Assembly: GCA_015680685.1 (NCBI GenBank)
Contig: MNCI01024054.1
Location: 159,577 to 221,576, forward strand
DNA length: 62,000 nt
Reading direction: 5' to 3'
From: Gnetum montanum
Taxonomy: Eukaryota; Streptophyta; Gnetopsida; Gnetales; Gnetaceae
The position numbers and the translations under genes were made by a program. Of this stretch, positions 12,791 to 24,119 are shown one piece after another. Below the pieces are notes generated by a model. That model was not told where the DNA came from, did no database searches, and saw only the letters and a list, made by a program, of their open reading frames with translations. Position 1 is the first letter of the stretch, and every line of letters begins with the position of its first letter.

Positions 12791-14790
12791 CCTATGATTC
12801 TAGATTAAAACCCCCATGAATATCATTAAGGTTAGGTATACAAAAGAGAGAACAAGTAGAAGACTATTTGGTAGGTTGGGTAGACTTCTTGGAAGATTTG
12901 TAGTAAGGTTTGGCTTATTGGATATTGACAAGAATAAGCTTATGTGGACAAGATGGATGATAGATATGTAAGGCACCAGATGGATAAATGGCTTGCACAA
13001 TGTATGGTCCCTCCCAAAGTGTTTGAAATTTATCTTTTTAGAGTAAATAATAAGAATTATAATAAAGGACCTATCATCTAGTTGTATGGTTACATGCCAT
13101 ATCCATGTATCATGCCTAACTTTGGAGTAATTCTTATGGACTTCACTACTTATGAGTGCTACTAGCCTATTCTCATCTAAATGATTCAAGTTCATAAGAC
13201 ATTCCTTCTGGGCTAAGCTTAGATCAAGGTCAATTTCACTTCNCAGTAATCCACAATCACAATAATATATGTTGTTTCATTTGACATCAATTGAATGGGC
13301 CCCATAAAATCAATTGTCCATATGTCAAAAGGTTTTTGTCATTGTATTTATTGTTCTGGTCCTTCATATCTATCCGTCATTCCTCCATATCGTTGTAGCA
13401 CGTAAAGGATTGGACAAATGTGTGGGCATATCTAAACAAGGTAGGCCAAAAGTAGCCTACCATCAGTATTTTGAGTGTTGTTCTACGTTTTGCATAGTGG
13501 CCACCACATGGGCCTTCATGAACATCCTATAAGACTCTCTATTGATCACACTCTAACACACACCATCTAATAAGCCCATTTGCATAGACCTTTTATAAAT
13601 TACCATTGATCTCCATATATCTCTTTGCTTTATGAAGAAATTTTTCACATTATTTCATACCCCATTTAGTAGGAAGCTCTTGTGTTGATAGCTAAGTTAA
13701 ATATTTTGTGATCCATGGCTTCCTTGTTGAATTTACAGCCTTCATTATTTTGTAAAACAAATTCTCATTGGGAAATTGGTTTGATTAAGGTTCTACTTGA
13801 TCCTAAAAATTCCATTTCAACCTTAAGAGATGATTGGCTACCACATTTTCTATTTTCCTTTTCGCCAATCATCATGATGTCAAATTCTTAAAAAATCACA
13901 AGCCATCTTATCATTTTGGGACTAATCATTGGTTTGTTCATAAGAAATTGGATGGCACTATGATTAGTGTGGACATAGAGCTAGTACCTAAGCACATAAT
14001 GTCTAAATGTTTTAAACATGTACACCACAACCATTAGCTCCTTTTCAGTTGTGATGTAGTTTAATTATGCTTCAGTGATGCTCCTTCTAGTGTAGTGTAT
14101 GTAGTATGGTCTTTTCTGATCATCTAGTTATGTCAGTACTATACCAAGTGCACTATTAGAAGCATTAGTTATGATATGAAAAGGTCTTGATGAATTTGAA
14201 GCTTGCAGGATTTGTGTCTCACCTAATGTCTACTTAAAATCTTCAAATTCCTTTTCACATGACTTATTTCACTTGAAGGGTGCATCCTTCTTCATGAGTT
14301 CTACAAGTAGTTTCTTTATCTTTGAAAAGTTTTCAATGAATCTCTTATAGTATATCGTATGACCTAAGAATGATCACACATCTTTCACTATCTATGACTA
14401 TTAAGTGATATTCTGGATGACTCTGATCTTTTTAAGATCTACGTCAATACCTTTCTAGAAGATTTTATGTCCTAACACTATGTCTTCTTGAACTATGGGA
14501 TGGCTCTTCTACTAGTTGACCTTCATATTGGTTTCAACGTATCTCTTAAGTACTTGCTCCAACTGGTCTAGTGCTTATTTGAAATCTAACTTGTACATTG
14601 AAAAATCATCTATAAACACTTCAACAACATTGCCTCTCTACTTCTGGAAGATGCTTAATACCAATCTCTAGAAGATGGCTGATGCATTGTAAAGACCAAA
14701 GGACATCTATCTATAGGCAAACATTCCTCATGAATTGGTGAATGATATTTTCTCCTTGTCTTTAGGTGCAATTCATATGTGCACAAACAA
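12791..14790 (-). pseudogene. Athila-like pol relic (RT, RNase H, integrase)
   Basis: Read on the minus strand from the right: the RT catalytic strand is visible as FIDDF (complement at 14,604-14,615), followed by RNase H sequence at about 13,790-14,110 that aligns with the better-preserved copy at 31,862-32,090. Then comes the integrase zinc-binding part at 13,370-13,560 (a HEGPCGGHY-like block and FWPTLF). Integrase continues to about 12,800. Every frame is broken. The N-terminal part of RT, protease and all of gag are missing: RT sequence runs almost directly into the primer-binding site, which indicates an internal deletion at about 14,770-14,795. A single N lies at 13,243. Confidence 0.75.
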
Positions 14791-14795
14791 CTAAT

Positions 14796-14813
14796 TCCTT
14801 GGCAACAGTGCCA
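14796..14813 (-). other. Primer-binding site, tRNA-Asp type
   Basis: The plus strand reads TCCTTGGCAACAGTGCCA, one base before the LTR start. The plant tRNA-Asp 3' end, recalled from general knowledge, is TCCCCGGCAACGGCGCCA. The four differences are all transitions (three C to T, one G to A). Athila-type elements are known to use tRNA-Asp as primer. The position next to the 5' LTR on the minus strand supports the call. Confidence 0.75.
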
Positions 14814-14814
14814 A

Positions 14815-15649
14815 TGATGAGGGGCGAGGTACCCCTACACTCAACCATACGAATACAAGCGTTTCATGCATGATCTGGTCAAATTCCAAGGACAAGGTGC
14901 CTATGCGCCTATGTGGAACAATAACGGTTGATTAATCATTATCTTTCCAAACATACTTGTATGTCATGGTTGTATGGTTAAGTAAGCTTGAGACATATGA
15001 TTTTTATGGCTTTTATGTGTTTTATATCCTGCACTAATAAGGAGGGGAAAGAGAAATAACTAAGTAACTAATATAATTTAGCTATTCATTAACTAAGTTC
15101 TAAGTACTCTTAACAATAGTATCCGTTCCCACTTTCCATACACATCCTGAACCAGTGCAACACTACTAGGATTACCAAACACTAATCATTACTAGGTTAC
15201 CAAGTGCTACACGCATGCTCGAAGTAGTCGTACTAAGTGTATTTAACTAAGAGAGTTGTAGGGTGAGAGAAATCATTAATTAACTACGAAAGAATTAAAT
15301 AATAATTAACACTAATTAATCTATTCTGTATGTTGCAAGGTTTATCATAAAGTTCATCTTTATTTCCATACACAAAGTGTGCTTAGGTACATAATGCTCG
15401 AATAAATATCCGTTCACTCTATGACTCCTATTACGGGCACGTAGAAATAATTCTAACTTTGGAAGGAGAAAATGACAAGATTTTGGCTAAGGGACTAACT
15501 TCTAACTATGGGAACCAAGGGTGCAGCCTCTTATTTATAGATAAGGAGACAGGCCGGGATATCGGGTATCTGACATCGCATGGTAGATCCGATATCGCAG
15601 ACATGATATCATGGACGCGATATCGCATACGCAATATCACGGTTCATCA
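14815..15649 (-). mobile_element. Athila-like 5' LTR, 835 bp (LTR C)
   Basis: It starts TGATGAGG just beyond the primer-binding site and ends ggttcatca. The minus-strand TATA box is seen as ttatttatag at 15,531-15,540. The U3 to its right (15,541-15,649) carries four to five copies of a CGATATCG-like word (gggatatcgg, ccgatatcgc, catgatatca, gcgatatcgc, gcaatatcac). The LTR is close to LTR A at 1-201 and clearly more distant from LTR B at 6,919. Confidence 0.82.
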
Positions 15650-15989
15650 ATTCTCAATTAATACATCATGTTAATATTTAGTTGAAAATCAGATTTTAAA
15701 ATTCAAAACTTAGCGTAATCAAATGTTTTCTTAGTTTTTAAATTCATTAGTTAATAAGCAACATATGATTCACTCAAAAGAAGTATGTTCTAGATTTATT
15801 AAAAGAATATCATATGTTAGAATGTAAGATTTGATCAACACCATTAGATTCTAGCTATTGAATTACACATCGTAGTTTCCATTGGCACCACCTAACTAAG
15901 TTATATGTGGACTCATATCTGAGAATAAGAATTCATTAATCAAAAAGAGGAACTAGCATATTTAAATAATCTAGAAATGAAATTATAAT

Positions 15990-16580
15990 ACTATTGATTG
16001 ATATTAATAGCCTCGACTTGGGGAAATTAGGACATGTATAATTATTAATATAATATTGAAGTATTGATGTCTATAGATAAACAACAATCATCGTAGTCTT
16101 TCTTTATCATGAGACATCATAATCTCAATGTCTTGCTATAGTAATAAATTATGGGTTGTTGATTCCAGCTACTAACATCGATATGATACTAATAAAAGTC
16201 TAGGTTTCCAACAAGACTTTTGATGTTATTAATAAGATTCAACATTATTATATCGATGGATATCGATTTGCATGATTTTTCTCAATCAAGAGTAAATTTC
16301 CATGAATATTTCATGTTTGAATAGTGCATCATTGATATGTATTCGATTCTTGTAGCTTGGATCAATCTACATTGACATGTTTTAGATTTTCCTAAATGCT
16401 TTGATTTTTATCAACATGATAGTGATATCAATCGATATATATCAATTCATGTATCCTAAATCGATTTGCATTGATATCCCCTAAGATTTCCCAAATGCAT
16501 CAATTTTTATTAGCATGGCTTTGATGGACATTAATACATCTACAACCTATAATTCCACTACATTGACCTATATTGATGTA
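15990..16580 (+). repeat. Degenerate ATCGATATCAAT word cluster
   Basis: More than ten irregularly spaced variants can be seen, for example atcgatatga near 16,179, tatcgatggatatcgattt near 16,250, tgatatcaatcgatat near 16,428 and attgatatcccc near 16,470. Most are self-complementary. Spacing is not periodic, so this is not an ordinary satellite. It may be the U3 of an old LTR, by analogy with the other word clusters in the window. Confidence 0.5.
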
Positions 16581-16687
16581 GCGATAAAAATCTACCTAAA
16601 ATGCATCAAGCTTAATCACAACTATGATATGAATCAATATCTGGAAAAGTAAAAAAAATAGTAAAATACTTATGTAGTTGATCACAT

Positions 16688-16749
16688 CGACTAGGCCTCG
16701 TCAACACTACTAACCATATCAACCATACAGCATTGATGAGGCCTAGTCG
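16688..16749. repeat. Inverted repeat, 17-bp arms
   Basis: The left arm cgactaggcctcgtcaa (16,688-16,704) and right arm ttgatgaggcctagtcg (16,733-16,749) are complementary with one mismatch, separated by 28 bp. The element sits 18 bp before a TATA-like box. Confidence 0.75.
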
Positions 16750-16766
16750 AAGCATGGGAAAAATTC

Positions 16767-16775
16767 TATATATAG
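16767..16775 (+). promoter_or_regulatory. Candidate TATA box
   Basis: The sequence tatatatag lies between the inverted repeat at 16,688-16,749 and a transcribed-looking stretch with no ORF. By analogy with the TATA boxes in the LTRs of this window it may be an LTR promoter in plus orientation. Support is positional only. Confidence 0.35.
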
Positions 16776-17039
16776 CATCCACCACGTAGGAATTATTTTC
16801 CATTTGCTTCAAATGTAAGAGGAATTTTTGTAATTTTTTAGAGCTCAAAACCTTCCAGAGCTTGTAACTTTCAAAATTTTTGTTCAATTCACTTTATTCT
16901 TTAGCCCTATAACTTCTAAAGACATTGACAAATAATACAAAACACCACTACAATTTTATCACCAATGTTCTTTTCTTCAATTGATTTAGTAGTGTTGAGC
17001 CATGACAAAGAGTGCTTGTGATAATGATGGGATAAGGTT

Positions 17040-17897
17040 GAGATAAGGGTTATCATTGGATATAGGGAAAATAGTCATAGGATTAATGATGAGTTCCAAA
17101 TGTTGATGTCATGTCTATAGTTATGGTAATGACGTTTTGAATGATCAATGAGATCTTCAAACTTTGTGTTTCAAAGTGTTGGTGACTTGGCAATGCATTT
17201 GAGGAACCAACATCTGACTCCAAGGTTTCTTTGGTCATTAGGCTTCTTCCTTTTCATGTTTGGAGTTATTGATTTGTCTTATTGGATTTCATTGGCCTTT
17301 TTGCTTCTTGGCAATTTGCTCCCCTTTTTTTGGGGGGTGAAACATTCATTGGGTTTTATTTTCAAGGCTAGGTTTGATTTGGTTTTCCCGTTAAATAAGA
17401 TGTATTACATTCAATGGACTTCATGGTTGAGCATGACAAAGGGATTTCATATGGTTACAATGCATGAGTGTCATACATTGGTCATCATTGTTGCTTATGG
17501 GTAAGGAAGGTTATAATTAGGCTATGGGATTGGGATTAAGGAAATGGTAATAGGAGGGAAGTGGCATAAGCACTCTTAGCATAGTAGGAAAAACTCACCA
17601 AATGTTACACATCAAGGTCACAGGTGACTTGGTACCATAATGAGTTGCACCTTTGTGATGACTCTAGCCTTCTTCTTGCAAGCAAAAATCCAAGAGAAAA
17701 AGAAACAATACAAAAAAAAAAAAACATGTTGTTACATGATAATGCATAAAGCCATATAAAATTATCAACAAATATGGCTACCATAGGTCACATATGTTAC
17801 AAATTTTTATAGTTCATCTATTATGCAAAAATATGGAAATAGGTCATGCATGCTTGCTTGTCATTGATCATCGATGTCAATTTTTGGTTCTCATGGG
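17040..17897 (-). mobile_element. Tat-like element 1, 3' untranslated region
   Basis: This stretch follows the integrase stop of the Tat-like fragment. Its part 17,500-17,690 aligns by eye with 54,460-54,670, which lies behind the second Tat-like pol ('gggattaag', 'gcactct', 'cttggtacc/ccttgctc' blocks). The 30-bp tandem array found behind the second copy is absent here: the interval between the shared block and the integrase stop is about 0.2 kb instead of about 1.2 kb. Confidence 0.6.
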
Positions 17898-18633
17898 CTA
17901 CATGTAGCAAGGCTTTAGGTAGGAATGATTGACCAAATTGGTCAACTCATTCTCATCCATGTTAGCTATCCTAAAGGCTCCATTGTCATAGGCCTTAGTA
18001 ACCAAGGAAGGTCATTCCTAGTTGGCTAATAATTTGTCTACATGCTCACAAACAACTTTGAGGACCAAGTCTCCTTTCTTGATCTTACACTTTTTCAAGT
18101 TATGGTAATGTTTTTTTTGCCTCTCATGGTACCACTCATTGAGCAAGCATGGTGTGTAGCTCCTTGTTCTATTCATCATTGATGAAGTCCAAGAGGGCTA
18201 CTTGGAGCAATGGCACCTGCAATTTAAGAAGTAAAATAGCTTCAAAACCATAAACCAAGCTATATGGGATTACACCAATTATAGTTTAGAATATGGTTTG
18301 GTAGGTCCAAAGTGCATGGACAAGCCATTCATGCCACTTGCATTTGATGTTATACAACATCTTTTTGAGCAAGTTTATGATAGCCTTGTTGCTTGCTTTT
18401 ACCTACCCATTGGCTTGAGGGTAATATTGCGATGAGAAGGAATTGTTAATGCCTATGTCATGACAAAAGTTTTTCATTTCTTGGCTACTAAATTATGGTC
18501 TGTTATCTATGACTATGGTCATAGCTATACCAAAATGAGATACTATGTTATCAAGTATAAAATTACACACTTGTTGAGATGTTTTCTTCCTTAGGGGAAT
18601 AGCTTCAACCCACTTCATAAAGTATTCAGTTGT
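17898..18633 (-). pseudogene. Tat-like integrase, core and C-terminal part
   Basis: Minus-strand translation with a few stops gives EYFMKWVEAIPLRK, an INNSFSSQYYPQANG block holding the last catalytic region of the retroviral-type integrase core, a NKAIINLLKKML block, and the C-terminal module VTKAYDNGAFRIANMDENE with SYLKPCYM then stop at 17,898-17,900. The same order is found in the better copy at 55,856-56,700. The copy is cut at 18,633, where homology stops inside the core; the zinc-binding part, RNase H and RT are missing. Confidence 0.8.
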
Positions 18634-19476
18634 TCACTCTTATTGTTAAATGCAATTTTATTTTTAACTATTAATTACTACATTTACTTATTGAGTAGAT
18701 GGAAAGTTAATGCAACTGACTAACTATTTAATGAGTAGTACAGACAACTGGTGTGCAATAGATTTCAATCTTTGATTTGTTTCTGATTTTGTGTAGGAGA
18801 GTAGATATAAAATTGTTACTAGTTCAACCAGAGGTGAACATTTATGTAATTAACATTCCTTTTTCCATACATGTTTTTATATGTGTTATAAGGGTATAAG
18901 TGATAGGTAAAAAAATATATTTGATACATCTAATTGATAGCCTCATAAAAACTATGAACATTTGATGAAACATTTTCTTAAATAAAATGAATGTAAAAAA
19001 AATTTAAATAAGCTTGAGATAGGTAAGAAGATGTATATTCTAACTCTAGCTAGGAGGAAGAGAAGTTGAACCTTTGATTCTATAGTTAAAGGAATACTTA
19101 TGGTTTTTAAATAGATGTTATAAAATTATTTTGATGTATAAGTGATTTTGACACTCAAGTATGTTAACAATAATTCAATATTCAATGCTATGAAAATATA
19201 GTGTTGGTGGTATGATTTGAAGTATATATAATTAAAGTTTTCATCCTTAGCTATGAAGCTACACACATAAAGAAATAAAACTATGTACATACATTTATCT
19301 TAACATATATAGTTAATACCATACTTTCATAAAACATCAAATATGAAAGTGTATCAAGTTTAATTTAGACTGTGTTACATGTGATTCAAAATTAAAACAT
19401 CTTGCTTACATAATACTTGTTAGACAATGGAATAATCAATTGAGCCACTTCTCATTAATATATTGGTATAACTTGT
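18634..19476. other. Unassigned AT-rich sequence
   Basis: No ORF, repeat or transposon motif seen. Its last five bases, CTTGT at 19,472-19,476, are the left target-site duplication of the next element. Confidence 0.5.
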
Positions 19477-20514
19477 TGATGAGAAGCAAGTATCCCCTAT
19501 GTCCAACCATACGAAAAAAAGTGTTCACGTGCAATCCGATCTAATTCCATCCATGGAACTAGTGTAGTATCTAGATTGTTAAGCATTAATCGCAAGTTGT
19601 TGTCTTCTCACTTGGATTAGTGGTAGCTTTATCATGTATGATTAAGTTCAAAGTGAGTTATATGATTATTGATGTTGTTGAGGCCTTAAACTAATTGAAT
19701 AATAACATAGAAATTAATTATTTATTCTAATTAATAATAAAAATAAATTTAAAACTATCCTAACAGTGGTGAGTATCTATTTCTAGCTTTCTATACATAT
19801 CCTAAACTCACATACCCATTGATGGAATTACCAACTATTATGCTATTGGGAAAACCAAGCAATAATGCTATTGGGATTACCAAGTGAATACATGTTTACA
19901 CTTGAAATTGTTGCACTCATTCTACTAATTGATTAATGTGTATTAAAATGTAAATATTAACCAAGTACATAAAGAGTAAATTGCATTGAAATAAAATCTA
20001 TTCTATGTTAAAGTGTTGCAATGAATATGAATCTATCTCAATCTTATTGTCATTCATGGAATGTGTCTAGGTATAATGCCACTCAAATAAGGCACTATAT
20101 AGTAGACTCAAATCAATGTTTTGGGCACTCACTAATTTTTTTCTAAGATTATAGGAGAAAACTAGAAGAGTTCAGCTACACTATTGACCAAAATGATGCC
20201 AGATACATGGTGAGTGCTTGCATATTTATAGGTAAATATAAGACATTACATCAAAAATGATGCTAACTCATTTTTCTACATCGATGGGGATGCATCAATG
20301 AGGATACGTCAATGTAGCTAAGTTATAGCAAATGAAAGGTAGCATCTATGATATAGCAAACAATTGAGATGCATCGACAGTGATGCTACAACACACATGT
20401 GAAGTAGCATCTATGATGTAGCATCTATGATATCTTAGTTGACTAATACACTTGACAAAATGATGCTTCATCATATTCCCATGACTTAGCTATCCAACAT
20501 ATTAGGTTTCATCA
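19477..20514 (-). mobile_element. 3' LTR of the CTTGT-flanked element
   Basis: It runs from TGATGAGAAG to ggtttcatca. The minus-strand TATA box is seen as catatttata at 20,221-20,230. The U3 (20,233-20,514) repeats gatgcatc and tagcatctatgat words (for example near 20,281, 20,369, 20,401 and 20,417). The following tacccccaca is the complement of the purine tract TGTGGGGGTA. The partner LTR is at 26,221-27,238. Confidence 0.88.
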
Positions 20515-20631
20515 TACCCCCACAATTGGCTAAAAACTCATCTTTGAGTTATATATAAATGGATGAAGTTTCATTATAAAAATTGTGGGGTGACCAAGAC
20601 TAAATTGGTTACTATTACAAAACTGGAGAGT

Positions 20632-21830
20632 TACATTACAAAATTTTATTTGAGTAGATGCATTACAACATGATAAAAAGAACTATACAAACATTTAAGT
20701 TTGTAAAATTGTAGAAGTTTTCAAAAAATCCNATATACAAACATTTAAGTTTGTAAAATTGTAGAAGTTTTCAAAAAATCCACTGATGATGAATCTTCAT
20801 GATGTTACTAGTGATAGCTATTTTTTCAAACTTGGTTGTTATGTTGGTTCTTTTCTTTTATGTAAAAATTTTTTGAAAGATGGATGAAATTTCTCATCAT
20901 CATTCCCTAGGTCTAACAAACATGTGATGTTTAAGCTTTAATCCTTGTATATGCTACTATTTGTCCATGGACATATTCTCCTTTGTTCTCTTTTTAGCCT
21001 TTTTTCCTTGCCTTGCAAAAGACCTTCAACCTTAAAAATTATTTTTAGCATCACCTATAATCACCAAAGGATCAATGTTAGTTTTGGTAAATATTGCTTA
21101 ATGATTAAACTATTATGGATCCTGTTTAGCTTAAAATTCGAAAAAAAAAATTAGTAGTTAGGTTTAAGTTGATTTTATAATGATGTTCCCTAAGGCTCTA
21201 AGGTAACTAAAATCATCAATTTATTCAAGTCATTTTGATTATTTTGATTACAAAAATTGAGTACTCCACTACAAAATTTTATTCGAGTAGATGCATTACA
21301 ACATGATAAAAAGGACTGGACAGACATTAAAGTTTGCAAAATTGTAGAAGTCTTCAAAAAATCCACTAATGATAAATCTTCATGATGTTACTAGTGGTAG
21401 CTATTTTTTCAACCTTGATTGTTATGTTGGTGCTTCTCTTTTATGTAGAAAATTTTTGAAGGATGGACTAAAATTTATCCTCATTGTCCCATGGGTCTAG
21501 CAAACATGTGATGTTTGAGCTTTAATCCTTGTATGTGCTACTATTTGTCTAGGGACATATCCTTCTCTATCCTCCTCTTGGCCTCTTTTTCTTGCCATAT
21601 AAAGGACCTTAAACCTTAGACATTCTTTTTAGCATCACCTGTAGTCATCAAAGGATTAATGTTAGTTTTAGTAAATTTTCCTTTATTATTAACCCTTTTT
21701 GAATCCCTAGTTAGCTCAAAATTCAAAAAAAATTAGTATTTAGGCTTAAGGTGATTTCATAATAATGTTTCCCAAGGTTCTAAGGAAAGTAAAAGCATCA
21801 AGTTATTCAAGTAAGTTTGATTATTTTTAG
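20632..21830 (-). repeat. Tandem duplication of about 600 bp in the 3' non-coding region
   Basis: Two consecutive units, about 20,632-21,258 and 21,263-21,830, align along their whole length. Shared blocks include 'gagtagatgcattacaacatg', 'catgatgttactagtg', 'aatccttgtat' and 'gcatcacct'. They differ by many point changes, so the duplication is old. The first unit is lengthened by the 48-bp repeat around the N at 20,732. Confidence 0.8.
20684..20781. repeat. Perfect 48-bp direct repeat around a single N
   Basis: Bases 20,684-20,731 and 20,734-20,781 are identical and are separated only by N plus one base. The matching place in the second 600-bp unit (about 21,317-21,362) has the sequence once. 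This points to an assembly join where overlapping contig ends were not merged. Confidence 0.85.
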
Positions 21831-23395
21831 TATTAGTTATCATAATGTTCAAAAATGTGATGTTAGAAAGAGTTTAAAAATCACATCCTTAGCCCCCAAT
21901 GATAAATAAGCTCATCTCTAGAAGCTCACAAGTTTTCGAACATGAAAACTAAAGATATAGTTAACACAATAATCAAGATATATTAAATTTGGAGGATAGT
22001 TTAATATAAAAGTATTAAAATTGATCAAAATTGATAATAAGTAGTTTCAAAATCATGCATAAATTTAGAGAAGTTACCCATGATGTCTTTGAGGATGTAA
22101 TGTTTTAGTTCAAAGTCATGATCAACAAAAGTCACGCAAGTGGGTCCTTTCCAAAGTAGGCTCTTACCATAATGCCCTTGCATATCCACTTTTATAGATA
22201 TCTATGGACATCTTAGAAATTAAATGTGAATCATGCCTTGTTCCAAACAACACACATCTGCCTTCGTTAGAATCCTATACTATACTATATAAAACTATTA
22301 GATACATAATTACATGCAATAGTAAGGTGAATAATGGGATGAGAATAGATTGTGGAGATTGGGACATGAGGTAACTAATCATGTCTGCAATAGGTTCTTA
22401 TGTTAATTGTGATTAAGATGATTAGCCTACCTATCTATTGAAGTTGCAAACCAAATCCCTACCATTAACAGTGGCCTCACATTGAGGTGCCACTTCTTTC
22501 TGACCACCATGAGTTCACAATAATCACAGAGAACAAGCATCACTCCAGAAAGAGAAGAAAAGAGAAGAAGAAAATAGTTTTAGAGATTATTGAGGAAGAA
22601 ATTTGGGCATTAGTTAGAGGAGTGCCTTTAGGCATGGGTAACATGTCTTCCCAACCCCATAACCAATGCTTGTATCCAAAGAGATGTTCAAAGAGGTGTG
22701 TTTATTCCTATTTTATTTTGTTATATTTTTTCCCTAAATGGGAACCATACATTACAAATACATACTTCCTTTTACGATCTATAGGAGGAGTGATGATATG
22801 TTCCATGAGGAGTCATAGGCCTCAAGAAGGAAGTTAAGAAGAGAACCCAACAAATCCCATTTAGGTCATATTCTTCTCCATTCCAACTTGTTCTTTCTCC
22901 TTTTCTTCAAGTCATAATGATTGTTAGTTAATTTTAGTTTTGTGTGAGAAGAACCATATTGCTTATGATGATAAATACCTTTTATTTAGAGAAAATATAG
23001 GGATAGATGATGTGGTCTCATTGAATTACATAATTATTTACACAATCAACTTGATAACATAAGACAAACACCTAACACATGGTGTTGACTTCTACATCAT
23101 GACTGGAAACATCATTATTAACAAAAACATAGTAGACATCCATAAAACATAAAGGAAATGATTCAAGAAAAGAGAAAATTATAAAGAAAAGAAAAATAAC
23201 AAGAAATGAAAAACATATTAATAATTGGAAAATTTTGAAGAAATAGGAAGATGATAAAAAATTATAAAATAAAAAGTGAAAATGCACTTATTAGTTCTTG
23301 ATTCAAGATGGGGCATCTCCCCTTGACTAAATGCATAGGTGAGCATTCGAAAAATGGGCCACAAATTTCCTTGGTTATACACCATAAAGTTTCCA
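21831..23395 (-). other. 3' non-coding region of the CTTGT-flanked element
   Basis: It carries the family blocks 'gcaagtgggtcc' (22,137) and 'tgcccttgcat' near 22,171, and 'ttaggcatgggtaacatgtc' (22,629), shared with the other Athila-like copies, but no ORF of substance. 23,150-23,280 is A-rich. Confidence 0.55.
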
Positions 23396-24100
23396 TTTAT
23401 CATCTCTACTGATTTAAGTTTTTTCTTGTTAGTACATTTAGCATTGATGATAACTAGGTTTCAATCATTTGGAGACATATATTCAGCTAGACTAAAAGGT
23501 ATTTTATTTTTATAGGGTCAAGTTATGTTTCCTTTTTAATTTTATATTTTGGTTCTTGTGTCTCCTTGTTTAACATCTTCTTTCAATGTATAGTCAGAGT
23601 GTAAGATTATCTAAGTTCTTTGTTTGATTAATTTTTTAGTACTAGAACTAATAAGTGGATTGGATATTTACATGCATCTTTTGAATGGTTTAGTATTCTC
23701 ATTTTCTAGCCATTTGGTGTCTTTTAGTTTAGTGGCTATAGTGTAGACATAGTTTTGCACACACACTTGTTCCTCAAGTTTGTTGTGGGATGGTATAGGG
23801 GTCATGTTGATACTTTGAACTCTCAGCCCACAACTACATCCTTTATTATTATTAGTAATACTTTGTTCTATCTTTCTACAGTAATAAGTTCATATTTTAT
23901 GTTTTGTGTTGGAGTGATAATGGTTGTTGGCTTTTTCATAGGATTAGATGACATTATCTTTATGAAAAAGGGAGTTGCACGAGATTGTTCTTGTGCTAGT
24001 TCCGAGGAGCTAGTAGGTCTACTAGTTTAATTCACATGTATGTAAACTATCCTAAAGAAAGGACATTTCTAAGACTTTTAGTGAGGGCTACTAGTACTTT
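23396..24100 (-). other. Unrecognised possible coding relic inside the element
   Basis: On the minus strand a frame from about 23,800 to 23,430 stays fairly coherent (for example KDACKYPIHLLVLVLKN, then YTLTIHQRK with one stop taken as Gln). It matches neither the pol nor the gag of the sister elements. It lies where pol would be expected. It could be a captured sequence or a strongly diverged region; no function is assigned. Confidence 0.35.
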
Positions 24101-24119
24101 TATCATTTTGTATGTTCAT

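Larger units (their letters stand above)
15650..17039. other. Non-coding region with LTR-promoter-like organisation
   Basis: No gene found. From about 15,990 to 16,580 the sequence is full of irregular copies of words such as atcgatat, tgatatcaa and cattgatat. These are followed by a hairpin and a plus-strand TATA box, described separately. The order (words, then hairpin, then TATA) resembles the U3 of the LTRs in this window but in plus orientation. LTR ends were not found, so it is left unassigned. Confidence 0.5.

Noticed and set aside
6919-15649. One single complete element bounded by LTR B and LTR C
   Set aside because: Orientation and order fit, but the flanking 5 bp differ (AAGAT and ATTCT) and the two LTRs are much less alike than LTR C and LTR A, so it is described as a composite.
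17148-17504. Plus-strand hydrophobic ORF of 118 codons that looks like membrane segments
   Set aside because: It lies antisense in the 3' untranslated region of a Tat-like fragment; Phe/Leu-rich translations are expected from AT- and T-rich DNA. No conserved motif.
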